Shown piece by piece: positions 25,134 through 34,165 of a DNA stretch of 64,000 nt. This DNA is from Streptomyces sp. CGMCC 4.7035 (GTDB lineage Bacteria > Actinomycetota > Actinomycetes > Streptomycetales > Streptomycetaceae): the NCBI RefSeq assembly GCF_031583065.1, contig NZ_CP134053.1:6923001-6987000 (forward strand), read 5' to 3'. The translations under genes were made by a program, and so were the position numbers. Below the pieces are notes generated by a model. That model made no database searches. It was not told the DNA's origin and saw only the letters and a program-made list of their open reading frames with translations. How positions within the stretch are numbered: position 1 is the first letter of the stretch; every line of letters starts with the position of its first letter.

Positions 25134-26819
25134 CTAGCGCGCGAACAGCTCCATGCGCCCGTGAGCCCGGTATTCAGCCATGAGCTCCGCCACATCGTCG
25201 CCGGTGAGCCGCCGGTACGACGACTTCCCCGGTGGCCGCCACCACACCGGATCCGGGCACCGGAAGCCCTCCCTCCGCAGCCCCACCCGGTGGATCTTGT
25301 TGGTGGCGGTGACCGGCATGCGCTCCACGATCCGTACGAACCGGGGTGCCATCTTCGTCCCCAGGTCCGACTGGGCGGCAAGGAAGGCGCCGAAGGCCGC
25401 CGGGTCGAAGATCCCTCCCCGCTTGAGTGCCAGCGCCGCCATCACCTGGTCCCCCGCCACCGGATCCGGCACCGCGTACACCGCCACGGCGGCCGCGTCC
25501 CCGTACCGGGCGACGATGTTCTCGATCATCGCGGCCGCCAGGTTCTCGCTGTCGACGCGGAGCCGGTCGTCGGTGCGGCCCGCGAAGTAGAGGAACCCGT
25601 CGGCATCCCGGTAGAAGAGGTCGCCGGTCCAGTACCAGCCCTCGCGGCGGCGGGCCGCGTCCGCGGCCGGGTTGCGCCAGTAGCCCTCGAAGGGATTGGG
25701 CCCGCGGTTGACCAGCTCGCCTATGGCCTCGTCGCCGTTCAGCAGCCGGCCGTCCGCGGCGAAGACAGCGGGCGGGCACTCCGTACGGGTCTCGGGGTCG
25801 ACCACGGCGAGGTCGTCGCCCGGCGCCGCCTTGCCGATCGCCCCGGCAGGGGTGCCGGGCGTGCGCTGGATGGCGGCCCCGCCCTCCGACGACCCGTACC
25901 CCTCCACCAGCCGCGCCCCGAAGCGCTTCTCGAAGGCGGCGGCATCCACCGCGCCCGCCTCCGTGCCGAAGCCGAGCCGCAGCGGGTTGTCCCCGTCGTC
26001 GGGGCGTTCCTCGGTCGACAGAAGGTACTGCACGGCCCGCCCGACATAAGTGAAGTACGTCACCCCGTACATCCGCACGTCGTCCAGGAAGCCGGATGCG
26101 GAGAAGCGCCGCCGCAACGCGATCGCGGCGCCCGAGGTGAGCGCGGGGGCCCAGTCGGCGATGACCGCGTTGCCGTGGAACATCGGCATACAGATGTAGT
26201 GGACGTCGTCGGGGCCGAGGCCGAAGTGGCCCACCAGCGACCGGCCGGCCGCCGCGAGCCGCCCCTGGGTGCAGATCGCGGCCTTCGGAGCACCGGTGGA
26301 GCCGGACGTGAAGTAGAGGAGGAGGCGATCGTCCGGGATGGCCGTCGAGGTGTCCGGCCCGGCACCCGCGTACCCGGCGACGAGGTCCCCGTACGCGTCC
26401 GTGTCGGTGACCAGCACACGTACGCCCGGCAGACCGAGCCCGTCGAGCAGGGGAAGGTGGGCGCGTTCGGTGACCAGCACGCGGCACTCGGTGTGCAGGA
26501 TGTCGCGGGCCAGCTCCGGTCCGCGCCGGGTGGGGTTGATCCCGGCGACGGCCGCGCCCGCGAGGGCCGCGGCGCTCAGCCACAGCGGGTACTCGGGGGT
26601 GTTGTCGAGCAGCACACCGAGGTGCGGCTCGGCGTCCGCCGGCAGCAGGTCGGCGAGCAGTGCGGCCCGGGCCGCCGCCCCCGCGGCCACCTCGTGATGG
26701 CTGAGCGCCCGCCCCTCGAACCACAGCCCCGGCCGGTGGTCGCCCCACCGCTCCCGCACCAGCTCCGCGACGGTACGCCTCGTGGACTCCATGAAGTCGC
26801 ACGGTAACTGACGTGCCAT
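25134..26819 (-). CDS. Acyl-CoA synthetase (FadD17-like AMP-binding enzyme)
   Basis: 561 residues, full length for the ANL family. The P-loop is LLYFTSGSTGAPKAA; A5 motif VEGYGSSEGG; A7 WYWTGDLFYRDADGFLYFAGR; A8 RVDSENLAA; A10 lysine near VTATNKIHRVGL. Expected to activate a fatty or steroid-derived acid to its CoA thioester. The relation to actinobacterial FadD17 is by overall resemblance. No operon partners apart from the adjacent DUF3592 gene. Confidence 0.9.
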   Translation of the reverse strand: MARQLPCDFMESTRRTVAELVRERWGDHRPGLWFEGRALSHHEVAAGAAARAALLADLLPADAEPHLGVLLDNTPEYPLWLSAAALAGAAVAGINPTRRGPELARDILHTECRVLVTERAHLPLLDGLGLPGVRVLVTDTDAYGDLVAGYAGAGPDTSTAIPDDRLLLYFTSGSTGAPKAAICTQGRLAAAGRSLVGHFGLGPDDVHYICMPMFHGNAVIADWAPALTSGAAIALRRRFSASGFLDDVRMYGVTYFTYVGRAVQYLLSTEERPDDGDNPLRLGFGTEAGAVDAAAFEKRFGARLVEGYGSSEGGAAIQRTPGTPAGAIGKAAPGDDLAVVDPETRTECPPAVFAADGRLLNGDEAIGELVNRGPNPFEGYWRNPAADAARRREGWYWTGDLFYRDADGFLYFAGRTDDRLRVDSENLAAAMIENIVARYGDAAAVAVYAVPDPVAGDQVMAALALKRGGIFDPAAFGAFLAAQSDLGTKMAPRFVRIVERMPVTATNKIHRVGLRREGFRCPDPVWWRPPGKSSYRRLTGDDVAELMAEYRAHGRMELFAR

Positions 26820-26852
26820 CAGAAGTGGAGACCTGGAAGCGGTCCCCGCAGG

Positions 26853-27323
26853 CTAGGGAATGCTCGCGAACAGACTTTCCCCCGCGAAGACTTGGGTGTA
26901 CGTCACCATGAAGCCGACACAGAATGCGACGATCACGGAGAGGAAAACCAGCGTGCCGACCGTGCCCGCCAGGGCCTTTCCCGGGGCGGGGGGCTGGGCG
27001 GTGGCGCGCTCGGGGCGGGCCGCCGTGTAGTGGACGGCGACGATGTCGCCCTCGACCGTCGTCCGTGGACCGTTCGCCTCCTCGAAGCGGACGGGGCGGC
27101 CCTCGCGGGTCGTGAACTCGTAGACGTGGTGCAGCGTCGTCGTGGACACGGAGTTCTCACCGCCGCTGCTGGTCGTGGTGTACGTGCGCAGACAGCGCGC
27201 CTCCGCGGTCAGGCCGCTGTTCCAGTTGCTCCTGAGCTGGAGCGCGCGGCGGACCACCTTGACCGCCATCGCCAGTGCTCCGGCCATGATCAGGCTCGGC
27301 ACCGCGTAGAAGAAGAAGTCCAT
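26853..27323 (-). CDS. DUF3592 membrane protein
   Basis: 156 residues; ATG follows GGGGGAAAC. Two membrane segments (residues about 5-25 and 122-145) flank a beta-rich domain with THE DUF3592 pattern (HHVYEFTTREGRPVRFEEAN, GDIVAVHYTAARPERA). Function of the family is unknown. A second DUF3592 gene occurs at 52712-53170. Confidence 0.82.
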   Translation of the reverse strand: MDFFFYAVPSLIMAGALAMAVKVVRRALQLRSNWNSGLTAEARCLRTYTTTSSGGENSVSTTTLHHVYEFTTREGRPVRFEEANGPRTTVEGDIVAVHYTAARPERATAQPPAPGKALAGTVGTLVFLSVIVAFCVGFMVTYTQVFAGESLFASIP

Positions 27324-27486
27324 GTTTCCCCCGAGGCCGGTACGACTCCACGCACGCCGTCATGGTCATGTCGGCGTGCGTGGAACGTACCCGCCCGGGG
27401 TGCGGATGCTCCTCAAGGGAGGCTCAGAAACCGGCCCCGGGACGAACTCGGGACGAGCCCAGGACGGGCTCAGGACAGGGCGGTCC

Positions 27487-28098
27487 TCAGAACGTGACGT
27501 CCGCGCACGAATAGAACGCGTTGGCGGTGTCCGCGATCGTCCACACCCCGAGGATGACGTGGTGCCCGCTCAGCCCGGTCGGCAGGGTGCCGGTGTGACT
27601 GAGCGTGGACGGCGGGCGCTGACCGTTGTACGGGACCGTCAGGAACGGTGTGGTGGTGAGGTCCGCGCGGGTCAGGGCGTGGTTCTGGTTCCAGCCCTGT
27701 TTGGTCACGTAGTACTTGAAGTCGGTCGTGGCGTGCGGGGCGGTGAACTGCCAGCGGAAGGTGTAGCTCCGCCCGCCGGTCACCTTGGTCGTCGGCCAGG
27801 CCGCGCCCGAGGGCGTCGTCGGCTGGTCGAGGGCCCCGAAGTTGGTGTGGTTGGCCGAACAGATCTGGCCGTCGTTCGGACCGGCCGCCGGGAAGCCCTT
27901 CGGGCCCTCGACGCTCTGCGGCTCCCACTGAATGTCGCCGCAGCCGGTGACGACGCCGCCGTTCGCGGCGCACATCTTCTGCCGGCTGAGGGGCTGGTCG
28001 GTGTAGCCGTGGGCGCTGGCGCCGCCGGTGGAGAGCACGAACGTGCCGGCGGTGACGAGGCCGACCACGGCCGCGTACGCCTTGGTCCTGGTACGCAT
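27487..28098 (-). CDS. lpmP: AA10 lytic polysaccharide monooxygenase (LpmP/chitin-type)
   Basis: 203 residues, SD GGAG before the ATG. The signal peptide ends at ASA, leaving mature N-terminal His (HGYTDQPLSRQ), the first ligand of the copper histidine brace; the second is in SANHTNFG. WQFTAPHATTDFKYYVTKQG is AA10-conserved. A single catalytic domain with no carbohydrate-binding module. Oxidative cleavage of chitin-like glycans at the cell surface is expected. In S. coelicolor the LPMO at this position beside cslA-glxA is named LpmP (recalled, not aligned). A DasR-type site lies just upstream. Confidence 0.88.
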   Translation of the reverse strand: MRTRTKAYAAVVGLVTAGTFVLSTGGASAHGYTDQPLSRQKMCAANGGVVTGCGDIQWEPQSVEGPKGFPAAGPNDGQICSANHTNFGALDQPTTPSGAAWPTTKVTGGRSYTFRWQFTAPHATTDFKYYVTKQGWNQNHALTRADLTTTPFLTVPYNGQRPPSTLSHTGTLPTGLSGHHVILGVWTIADTANAFYSCADVTF

Positions 28099-28141
28099 GC
28101 TGCCGCTCCTGGAGAACGTGGGGGAAGTTCAGTGAGCCGTG

Positions 28142-28157
28142 CAGGTCTAGACCAAGT
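28142..28157 (-). promoter_or_regulatory. Putative DasR-responsive element (dre) of the LPMO gene
   Basis: The palindrome GGTCTAGACC at 28144-28153 is identical to the core of the DasR consensus ACTGGTCTAGACCACT. It lies about 46 bp before the LPMO start codon, where a bound repressor would block the promoter. DasR is the GntR-type GlcNAc-responsive repressor of Streptomyces chitin genes. Confidence 0.75.
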
Positions 28158-28234
28158 CCCAGATTATTGCCGCGAGTTGAACATGTCCATACCAATCGAG
28201 CCCGGTAATCGCGCCCGGTAATCGCGCCCGGCCT

Positions 28235-29380
28235 TCACCTTCCGTCGGCCGAACGCCGCGTGTAGAAGGCCACCGTGAGGTCCTTCACCAGCGCCTTGCG
28301 CTCGTAGTCGTCGAGTTCGACCAGGCCGCGCATGGTCAGCCGGGTCACGGTGTCCTCCACCGAGTCGACGACCGAACTGAGCACCGTGTCGCGGTGCTGG
28401 ACGTCGAGCGCGGCGATACGGCGGCGCTGCATCCACTCGGCGACCTCGGGGGCGTACTCGATCCGGGTCGGCTGCGCGGCGAACACCTCCAGGCCGACCG
28501 GTGCCGCGTCCGCCGCCACCAGACCGGTCAGCTCCTCGCCGACGGCCTCGACATCGCGCAGGCTCACCGCGTCCTGCGACGCGGCCGGATCGGCCGCCAC
28601 CTGCGACAGCACCCGGGCGAGCGCCGACTCGACGCACTGCCGCAGATAGGTCTCATGGTCGTCGATCCCGAGCAGGGCGCGCGCGGTGTCGTTGACCCGC
28701 CAGGTCACCAGCACGACCACGCGCAGCGCGACCCCGTTGGCGTCGACCGCGGCCATCGGCTCGCTGCGCCAGTGCCGCAGCCGCACGTCCACCCGGCGAC
28801 GCAGCACCAGCGGGTTGATCCACATCAGACCTGTGCGGCGGACGGTGCCGCGGTAGCGGCCGAACATGCCGAGCACCCACGCGTTCCCGGTGCGCCCGCG
28901 CGTCAGCCCGCTGAAGCCGAACAGGCCGAGCACGCCCGCTCCGGCGTACGCGGCCCATTGCGCCGGTCCGAGGCCCGCGGCCACCTGCGCCGGGATCTCC
29001 AGCGTCCGCAGCGCGGCCGGCGACAGCAGCCCCGCCCACCACGAAGTGGCCGCACCGCCGGCCACGCCGCACACGCCGGCCAGTACGCCCACCGAGCCGG
29101 GCAGCACCCGGGCGGGCCGCTCGACCAGCTCGGGGTCGACGACGGGCACCCGCCGCCCGGGCAGTGCGGACGCACGCACCCGCGGCTGCTCACCGGTCCC
29201 GAGCCGCCGCCCCACGACGGCCGGGGCGAGCGGCACGGCGACGGAGTCGGGGTCCTCCCGGAACAGCAGATGGACGGGGATCTCGGCGGTCGACTCACCA
29301 TGAATGAGCCGCCCACCCCGAACACCGGCGTGCTCCGGCGCCCCCTCGGACTCAGGGGTCTGCGATGTCGTCGTACTCAT
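28235..29380 (-). CDS. SPFH/Band-7 domain membrane protein
   Basis: 381 residues; start ATG has GGAGGCACGT upstream. N-terminal cytoplasmic region, then two hydrophobic helices (about 95-130 and 135-160), followed by the Band-7/SPFH domain (GLMWINPLVLRRRVDVRLRH, VDANGVALRVVVLVTWRVND, RQCVESALARVLSQV). SPFH proteins organise membrane microdomains. It lies between the LPMO and the cell-wall protein gene in the cslA neighbourhood, so a role at hyphal tips is plausible but unproven. Confidence 0.88.
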   Translation of the reverse strand: MSTTTSQTPESEGAPEHAGVRGGRLIHGESTAEIPVHLLFREDPDSVAVPLAPAVVGRRLGTGEQPRVRASALPGRRVPVVDPELVERPARVLPGSVGVLAGVCGVAGGAATSWWAGLLSPAALRTLEIPAQVAAGLGPAQWAAYAGAGVLGLFGFSGLTRGRTGNAWVLGMFGRYRGTVRRTGLMWINPLVLRRRVDVRLRHWRSEPMAAVDANGVALRVVVLVTWRVNDTARALLGIDDHETYLRQCVESALARVLSQVAADPAASQDAVSLRDVEAVGEELTGLVAADAAPVGLEVFAAQPTRIEYAPEVAEWMQRRRIAALDVQHRDTVLSSVVDSVEDTVTRLTMRGLVELDDYERKALVKDLTVAFYTRRSADGR

Positions 29381-29454
29381 ACGTGCCTCCATGCCTCCGC
29401 GCCGGGAAGGGTCTTGACGAGATGCGTGCGTTAAGGCGGCCCAGGGGCCGTTTT

Positions 29455-29574
29455 GTGGCCCGGGAGCCAGGTCCGTGGCCCGGGAGCCAGGTCCGTGGCC
29501 CGGGAGCCGGGTCCGTGGCCCGGGAGCCGGGTCCGTGGCCCGGGGACCAGGTCCGTGCCCCAGGGCGCCACCAG
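29455..29574. repeat. 20-bp tandem repeat array
   Basis: Five near-perfect 20-bp units of type GTGGCCCGGGAGCCAGGTCC plus one degenerate unit, followed to about 29760 by looser repeats around CGAAAGGCGGCCCC. The stretch 29381-29781 holds no gene and separates two minus-strand genes. Confidence 0.85.
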
Positions 29575-29781
29575 GCCCGAAGGGCCGGTCACCGGACCCG
29601 GAGGGCCGGGTGACCACCCTCGGGGGATCGCCACCAGGCCCAAGGGCCGATCCACCGAGCCCGGAACGCCGAACGCCGTCCGAAAGGCGGCCCCCGGCTC
29701 CGAAAGGCGGCCCCGAGTCCCAAAGGCTGCCCCAGGCCCAGAAGGCCGGCCCCGCAGGCGCCCGGTGCCCCGGAGTGCGTC

Positions 29782-31278
29782 TCAGGAGAACAACCGGCGC
29801 CAGGTCTCCGGGCCCGGGAAGCCGTCGGCATGAGGGCCTTGCCAGCCCTGGGCCCGTTGGAACGCCTCGACGCTTCGTCTCGCCGGCTCGCCCCAGCGTG
29901 AACCGGGACCCTGGATGCCGAACCCCTTCTTGGTCAGTTGGCGGCCCAGCCGGGTGACGTACGGGTTGTCCGCGCCCGGCCGGAACATCCCCGGGCCCGG
30001 ATAGGCCGGCACCGCGCGCGCGGCGGCGTCCTGCGCTCGGACGGAGCCGGTGGGGGTCCCCGTCGAAGGGATGTCCTTGCCCTTCTTCCGCATCAGGTAC
30101 GCCCAGGTCGCGGGCCCCGGCAGCCCGTCCGCGCCCTGCCCGGTCCAGCCCTGTGCCATCTGGAACGCCTGGGTCGCCCGCGCGTCCGCCGCGGACCAGC
30201 GCGACCCGGGGCCCGTGGCGTAGAAACGGTCCCCGCCCCGCAAGCCGAGGAGCTCGCCGAGCCGGGTGACGTACGCGTTGTCCGCGCCCGCCCCGAAGGC
30301 CGCGGCACCCGGGAAGTCGACCGACGCGGCGGGCAGGTCCTCGGCCGACGCGGCCGGCGCACCCTCGCTCCCCGCTTCCCTCTTGATCTTGGCGATCCCC
30401 TTGTAGCGGTACGGCACATAGTTGTCGGAGTACGACCAGTACGCGTACGGCGTGGACTTCCTCCGGGCGACCGGCGGAGTCTCCTCGTAGGCGATGTAAA
30501 AGTCGTGCGTGTAGTCCGTCCAGCCGCCGAAGATGACGACGTGCGACCCCTTCTCGGGGTTGTCGGGATTGTGGAAGAGGAGGATGTCGCCGGGCTGCAG
30601 CTCGTCCTTCGAAATGCGGACGCCGAACTGGTCGAGGCTGCCCGTCCATTCGTTGCTGCCGAGGTTCCAGGCCATCGAGACGAAGCCCGAGCAGTCCTGC
30701 CGGTAACCGTCCGACCAGTAGTCGTCCATGCTGTACGGGACTTCGGCCTTGATCCACTTCTTGGCCCGCTTGATGATCTGCGAGCGGGTCGTGGTGGGCA
30801 GCATCCCCGGGACCGGCGCCCCGCCCGGGCCGTGCAGCGGTGCCGAGTGGCCCTGCGGGCTCACGCGGGGGTCGTCATGCGCGGGAGCGCCCGGCCCGAG
30901 CGGTGCCGAGTGGCCCTGCGGGTTCACGGGGGGATCGTCATCCGCGGGAGCGCCCGGCCGGAGCGGTGCGTGCACGGACGCGGCGGCGGGCATCGCCTGG
31001 CCCACGCCCAGGACCATGACCGTGCCCACCGCGGCGGCCAGCGCGAGGGCTCCGCGGGCCGACCGTCGGGCGGCCGGCTTCGAGAGGGAGGAACGGGGGA
31101 TCACGCGCCGCCAGTGAACGCATCCAGGGCAGTCGCAGTCGCTCTTGGGGGCGATTTCCTCGAATACCGGAGTCTCCATGCGATCCATGCGATCCATGTG
31201 ACCCATGCGATCCATGCGATCCATGCGATCCATGCGATCCATGCGACCCGTGCGACCCGTGCGACCCCTGCGATCCAT
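29782..31278 (-). CDS. Secreted amidase/CHAP-like cell-wall protein with two peptidoglycan-binding domains
   Basis: 498 residues from the ATG with GAGGGA upstream. The N-terminus is a (MDR)n/(GRT)n repeat encoded by a 9-bp minisatellite, then [13 protein letters not shown], then a signal-like hydrophobic segment ([20 protein letters not shown]). The mature protein has a short Pro/His linker repeat, an NlpC/P60- or amidase-6-like domain ([20 protein letters not shown] with candidate Cys, then [10 protein letters not shown] with candidate His), and two copies of a PG-binding module ([28 protein letters not shown]). A shorter start at 31179 would drop the repeats. Likely remodels or binds wall glycans. 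Confidence 0.82.
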   Translation of the reverse strand: MDRRGRTGRTGRMDRMDRMDRMDRMGHMDRMDRMETPVFEEIAPKSDCDCPGCVHWRRVIPRSSLSKPAARRSARGALALAAAVGTVMVLGVGQAMPAAASVHAPLRPGAPADDDPPVNPQGHSAPLGPGAPAHDDPRVSPQGHSAPLHGPGGAPVPGMLPTTTRSQIIKRAKKWIKAEVPYSMDDYWSDGYRQDCSGFVSMAWNLGSNEWTGSLDQFGVRISKDELQPGDILLFHNPDNPEKGSHVVIFGGWTDYTHDFYIAYEETPPVARRKSTPYAYWSYSDNYVPYRYKGIAKIKREAGSEGAPAASAEDLPAASVDFPGAAAFGAGADNAYVTRLGELLGLRGGDRFYATGPGSRWSAADARATQAFQMAQGWTGQGADGLPGPATWAYLMRKKGKDIPSTGTPTGSVRAQDAAARAVPAYPGPGMFRPGADNPYVTRLGRQLTKKGFGIQGPGSRWGEPARRSVEAFQRAQGWQGPHADGFPGPETWRRLFS

Positions 31279-31284
31279 GCGATG
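31176..31284. repeat. 9-bp in-frame minisatellite of ATG-rich codons
   Basis: About twelve 9-bp units of type CATGCGATC. On the minus strand each gives ATG-GAT-CGC (Met-Asp-Arg) or a variant, in frame with the cell-wall protein and directly behind its best ribosome site. Confidence 0.85.
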
Positions 31285-31524
31285 TCCCTCACATTTCCGG
31301 CCTACAGCCGGGTGGATTTGTCCTCTTTTCTGCACGTCGGTCACTTTTTCCCAAGTGTCCACCGGAATCACATGGTGACGGTCCGAATGATGTACACAGG
31401 TCCGCCCGCCAGGGGTAAGGACCGGGGGCAGGGCAGGGGCACGGAGGCGTCCGGGCGGAGGTCGCGACCGGCCCCGTGGTCGGGAGCACCCCTCGGCGTC
31501 GGGTAGAGTTCTTCAGGTCAGCAG

Positions 31525-31598
31525 GCGCCGCTAGCTCAGTTGGTTAGAGCAGCTGACTCTTAATCAGCGGGTCCGGGGTTCGAGTCCCTGGCGGCGCA
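31525..31598 (+). tRNA. tRNA-Lys (anticodon CTT), copy 3
   Basis: Identical to copies 1 and 2 over the whole gene, including the five bases GCAGG-type 5' flank shared with copy 1. Its 3' flank and terminator differ from the other two. Confidence 0.98.
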
Positions 31599-31604
31599 CC
31601 GACC

Positions 31605-31636
31605 GGAAGGCCCCTCGCACAAGCGAGGGGCCTTCC
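31605..31636 (+). terminator. Terminator of tRNA-Lys copy 3
   Basis: Perfect 14-bp arms GGAAGGCCCCTCGC and GCGAGGGGCCTTCC around a four-base ACAA loop, six bases after the tRNA. No long T tract, as usual for Streptomyces. Confidence 0.9.
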
Positions 31637-32119
31637 GCATTCACCCGCACGGATGATCGAAGCCTCCTGGGCGGGCCCTCGCCCATACGGAGCAGCACTC
31701 CGGCGGATTCCGTACGAGCGGCGCATACCATAAGGCACCACTTCCTCAACATCCATACGCAGCTGACACCACCCGCCCCAGAAGACCCCAACAAATGTCC
31801 CAATGAGTGGGTATGACCGGTAAACAGCGCGTTGCGTACCTTGCGATCATGCTGGACGCCATAGAACCCTGGGCTTCAAGGGACTGCCGATGCACGGCAG
31901 TTGGGGGCACGGACCGGTAGCGCCGCGCGGGGATGAGGGCCTCGCCCGAACGAGTGCCGAGGGGGGCATTCAGGCAGCCAAGGTCGGGTTTCTGTGTTGA
32001 TTTGGTGCGAGTGACGTGGTGACGCCGACCTGACACAGGTTCGTCCGTAATGGTCGAGGGGGACCAAGCGGGCGAAAAGCAAACAAACACACGCATTTCT
32101 GCGTGCGGGGGGATGACTC
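31637..32119. other. Intergenic region upstream of cslA
   Basis: No convincing gene on either strand. The minus-strand open frame at 31746-32096 lacks Streptomyces codon bias and a ribosome site. The region must hold the cslA promoter; locally A/T-richer stretches occur near 31790-31850 and 32070-32100, and GGGGGGA directly precedes the cslA start. Confidence 0.6.
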
Positions 32120-34165
32120 ATGACGTCGACGCCAACCGGCGCCCGGCAGAACTTCGACCCGTCAGAAACGACCCGGCTCCGGGTGCCGTCACGCCGGACC
32201 GGCCACACCGGCAACATCCACCGGATCAAGAGGACCCTGCCCAGATACGACTACGAGCATTACAGCCGTCTGGCAGGCCCCCTCACACACCCGGATCCGG
32301 CAAAACCGTACAAAGTCCAGTACCGCTCACTGCTCTCCCAGGAACCGCATCGCATCCGCGCCGCCCTCATGCTGGGCGCGGCGCCGCTGTTGTCGCTGGT
32401 TCTGCTCGGCTGGCTGCTCCAGCCCAAGCACTGGACCGCGCGCGAGTACCCCGCCTACGACTTCCTGCCGGCCCTCGACATCGTCATGCTCGTCTCGATC
32501 GGCCTGATCGAGTTCTTCCGCTGCATGAACGTGCTGTCGAACGCGCACGCCACGCTGGTCGCCCGCGACCCGATCCCGGTGGTGCCCGAGACCGGCACGA
32601 GAGTCGCGTTCATCACCACGTACGTCCCGGGCAAGGAACCGCTGTCGATGGTGACGAGGACCCTGGAGGCGGCCGTCCGGCTGCGGCACCGGGGCCTGCT
32701 GCACGTCTGGCTCCTCGACGAGGGTGACGACCCGGAGGTGAAGGCGGTCTGTGAGCGTCTCGGCGTGCACCACTTCTCCCGCAAGGGCGTCGAGAAGTGG
32801 AACCGGCCCAAGGGCCCGCACCGCGCCAAGACCAAGCACGGCAACTACAACGCCTGGCTGGAGGCGCACGGCGACGACTACGACTACTTCGCCTCCGTCG
32901 ACACCGACCACGTGCCGCTGCCCAACTACCTGGAGCGGATGCTGGGCTTCTTCCGCGACCCGGACGTCGGTTTCGTCATCGGCCCGCAGGTGTACGGCAA
33001 TTACGACGCGTTTGTCACCAAGGCCGCCGAGTCGCAGCAGTTCCTCTTCCACGCGCTGATCCAGCGGGCCGGAAACCGCTACGGCGCCCCCATGTTCGTC
33101 GGCACCTCCAACGCCGTACGGATCTCGGCGCTCAAGCAGATCGGCGGTCTGTACGACTCGATCACCGAGGACATGGCCACCGGCTTCGAGATGCACCGCC
33201 ACCGCAATCCGGCCACCGGGAAGAAGTGGAAGTCGGTCTACACCCCGGACGTGCTCGCGGTCGGCGAGGGCCCCGGCGCCTGGACGGACTTCTTCACACA
33301 GCAGCTGCGCTGGTCGCGGGGCACGTACGAGACGATCCTCAAGCAGTACTGGAAGGGCTTCTTCACACTGCCGCCGGGCAGGCTCTTCAACTACACCATG
33401 GTGATCATCTTCTACCCGATGTCCGCCCTCAACTGGATCCTGGCGGCGTTGAGTTGTGCGCTGTTCCTGGGCCTGGGTGCCTCGGGCGTCAACATCGACC
33501 CCACGGTCTGGCTGATGCTGTATGGCAACGCGTCGGCGCTTCAGATCGGCCTGTACATCTGGAACCGCCGGCACAACGTCTCACCGCACGAGCCGGAGGG
33601 CTCCGGCGGTGTGGCCGGCATGATGATGTCGGCGCTGTCCGCGCCGATCTACGCCCGCTCGCTCATGGACGCGGTACTGCGCCGCAAGAGCGGGTTCGTG
33701 GTGACTCCCAAGGGCGATTCGGCGAGCCCCGACAGGCTGCTCGGGACCTTTCGGATCCATCTGTTCTTCGTTCTGGTCTTCGGCGGCTCGATCGTCGCCG
33801 GCCTCCTCCTCGGCCATTCCCACCCCGCGATGATCATCTGGGCCTCGCTCGCCCTGCTGATCACGGCGTCGCCCATCTTCGTATGGCGCTGGACGCTGCT
33901 CCGGGAGAGGAAGCCGGCCATCGAGGACGAGCCGCAGGACGCACCGCAGGACGCGCCTCATGACGCGGCTCATGACGCGGCTCATGACGCGGCTCATGAC
34001 GCGGCACATAAGGCTCGTGACGCGGCTCATGACGCTTCTCATGACGCGCCGGTGATACCGCAGCGGTCCGCCGGTGTACACACGCCGGGGCAACTGCCCA
34101 CGTCGGCCGGGCACGCGGGCGATGACCAGACCATGCAGATCGTCCTCGGGGGACACAACAAATGA
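32120..34165 (+). CDS. cslA: CslA, cellulose synthase-like glycosyltransferase
   Basis: 681 residues. Processive GT2 enzyme: N-terminal helices near 75-130, catalytic DTD at 261-263 (SVDTDHVP), acid pair in TEDMATG (350-351) and QQLRW at 394-398, the QxxRW-type acceptor motif of cellulose synthases, then about four C-terminal membrane helices. Makes a beta-glycan at hyphal tips in Streptomyces. The C-terminus carries a His-Asp-Ala-Ala repeat (about 612-645, seven His). Stop overlaps glxA (ATGA). Confidence 0.95.
   Translation: MTSTPTGARQNFDPSETTRLRVPSRRTGHTGNIHRIKRTLPRYDYEHYSRLAGPLTHPDPAKPYKVQYRSLLSQEPHRIRAALMLGAAPLLSLVLLGWLLQPKHWTAREYPAYDFLPALDIVMLVSIGLIEFFRCMNVLSNAHATLVARDPIPVVPETGTRVAFITTYVPGKEPLSMVTRTLEAAVRLRHRGLLHVWLLDEGDDPEVKAVCERLGVHHFSRKGVEKWNRPKGPHRAKTKHGNYNAWLEAHGDDYDYFASVDTDHVPLPNYLERMLGFFRDPDVGFVIGPQVYGNYDAFVTKAAESQQFLFHALIQRAGNRYGAPMFVGTSNAVRISALKQIGGLYDSITEDMATGFEMHRHRNPATGKKWKSVYTPDVLAVGEGPGAWTDFFTQQLRWSRGTYETILKQYWKGFFTLPPGRLFNYTMVIIFYPMSALNWILAALSCALFLGLGASGVNIDPTVWLMLYGNASALQIGLYIWNRRHNVSPHEPEGSGGVAGMMMSALSAPIYARSLMDAVLRRKSGFVVTPKGDSASPDRLLGTFRIHLFFVLVFGGSIVAGLLLGHSHPAMIIWASLALLITASPIFVWRWTLLRERKPAIEDEPQDAPQDAPHDAAHDAAHDAAHDAAHKARDAAHDASHDAPVIPQRSAGVHTPGQLPTSAGHAGDDQTMQIVLGGHNK

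Noticed and set aside
29938..31506. 522-codon plus-strand frame ending near tRNA-Lys copy 3
   Set aside because: Antisense to the cell-wall protein, whose domains are clear; no ribosome site.
31746..32096. 116-codon minus-strand frame upstream of cslA
   Set aside because: No Streptomyces third-position bias, no ribosome site, no homology; treated as promoter region.
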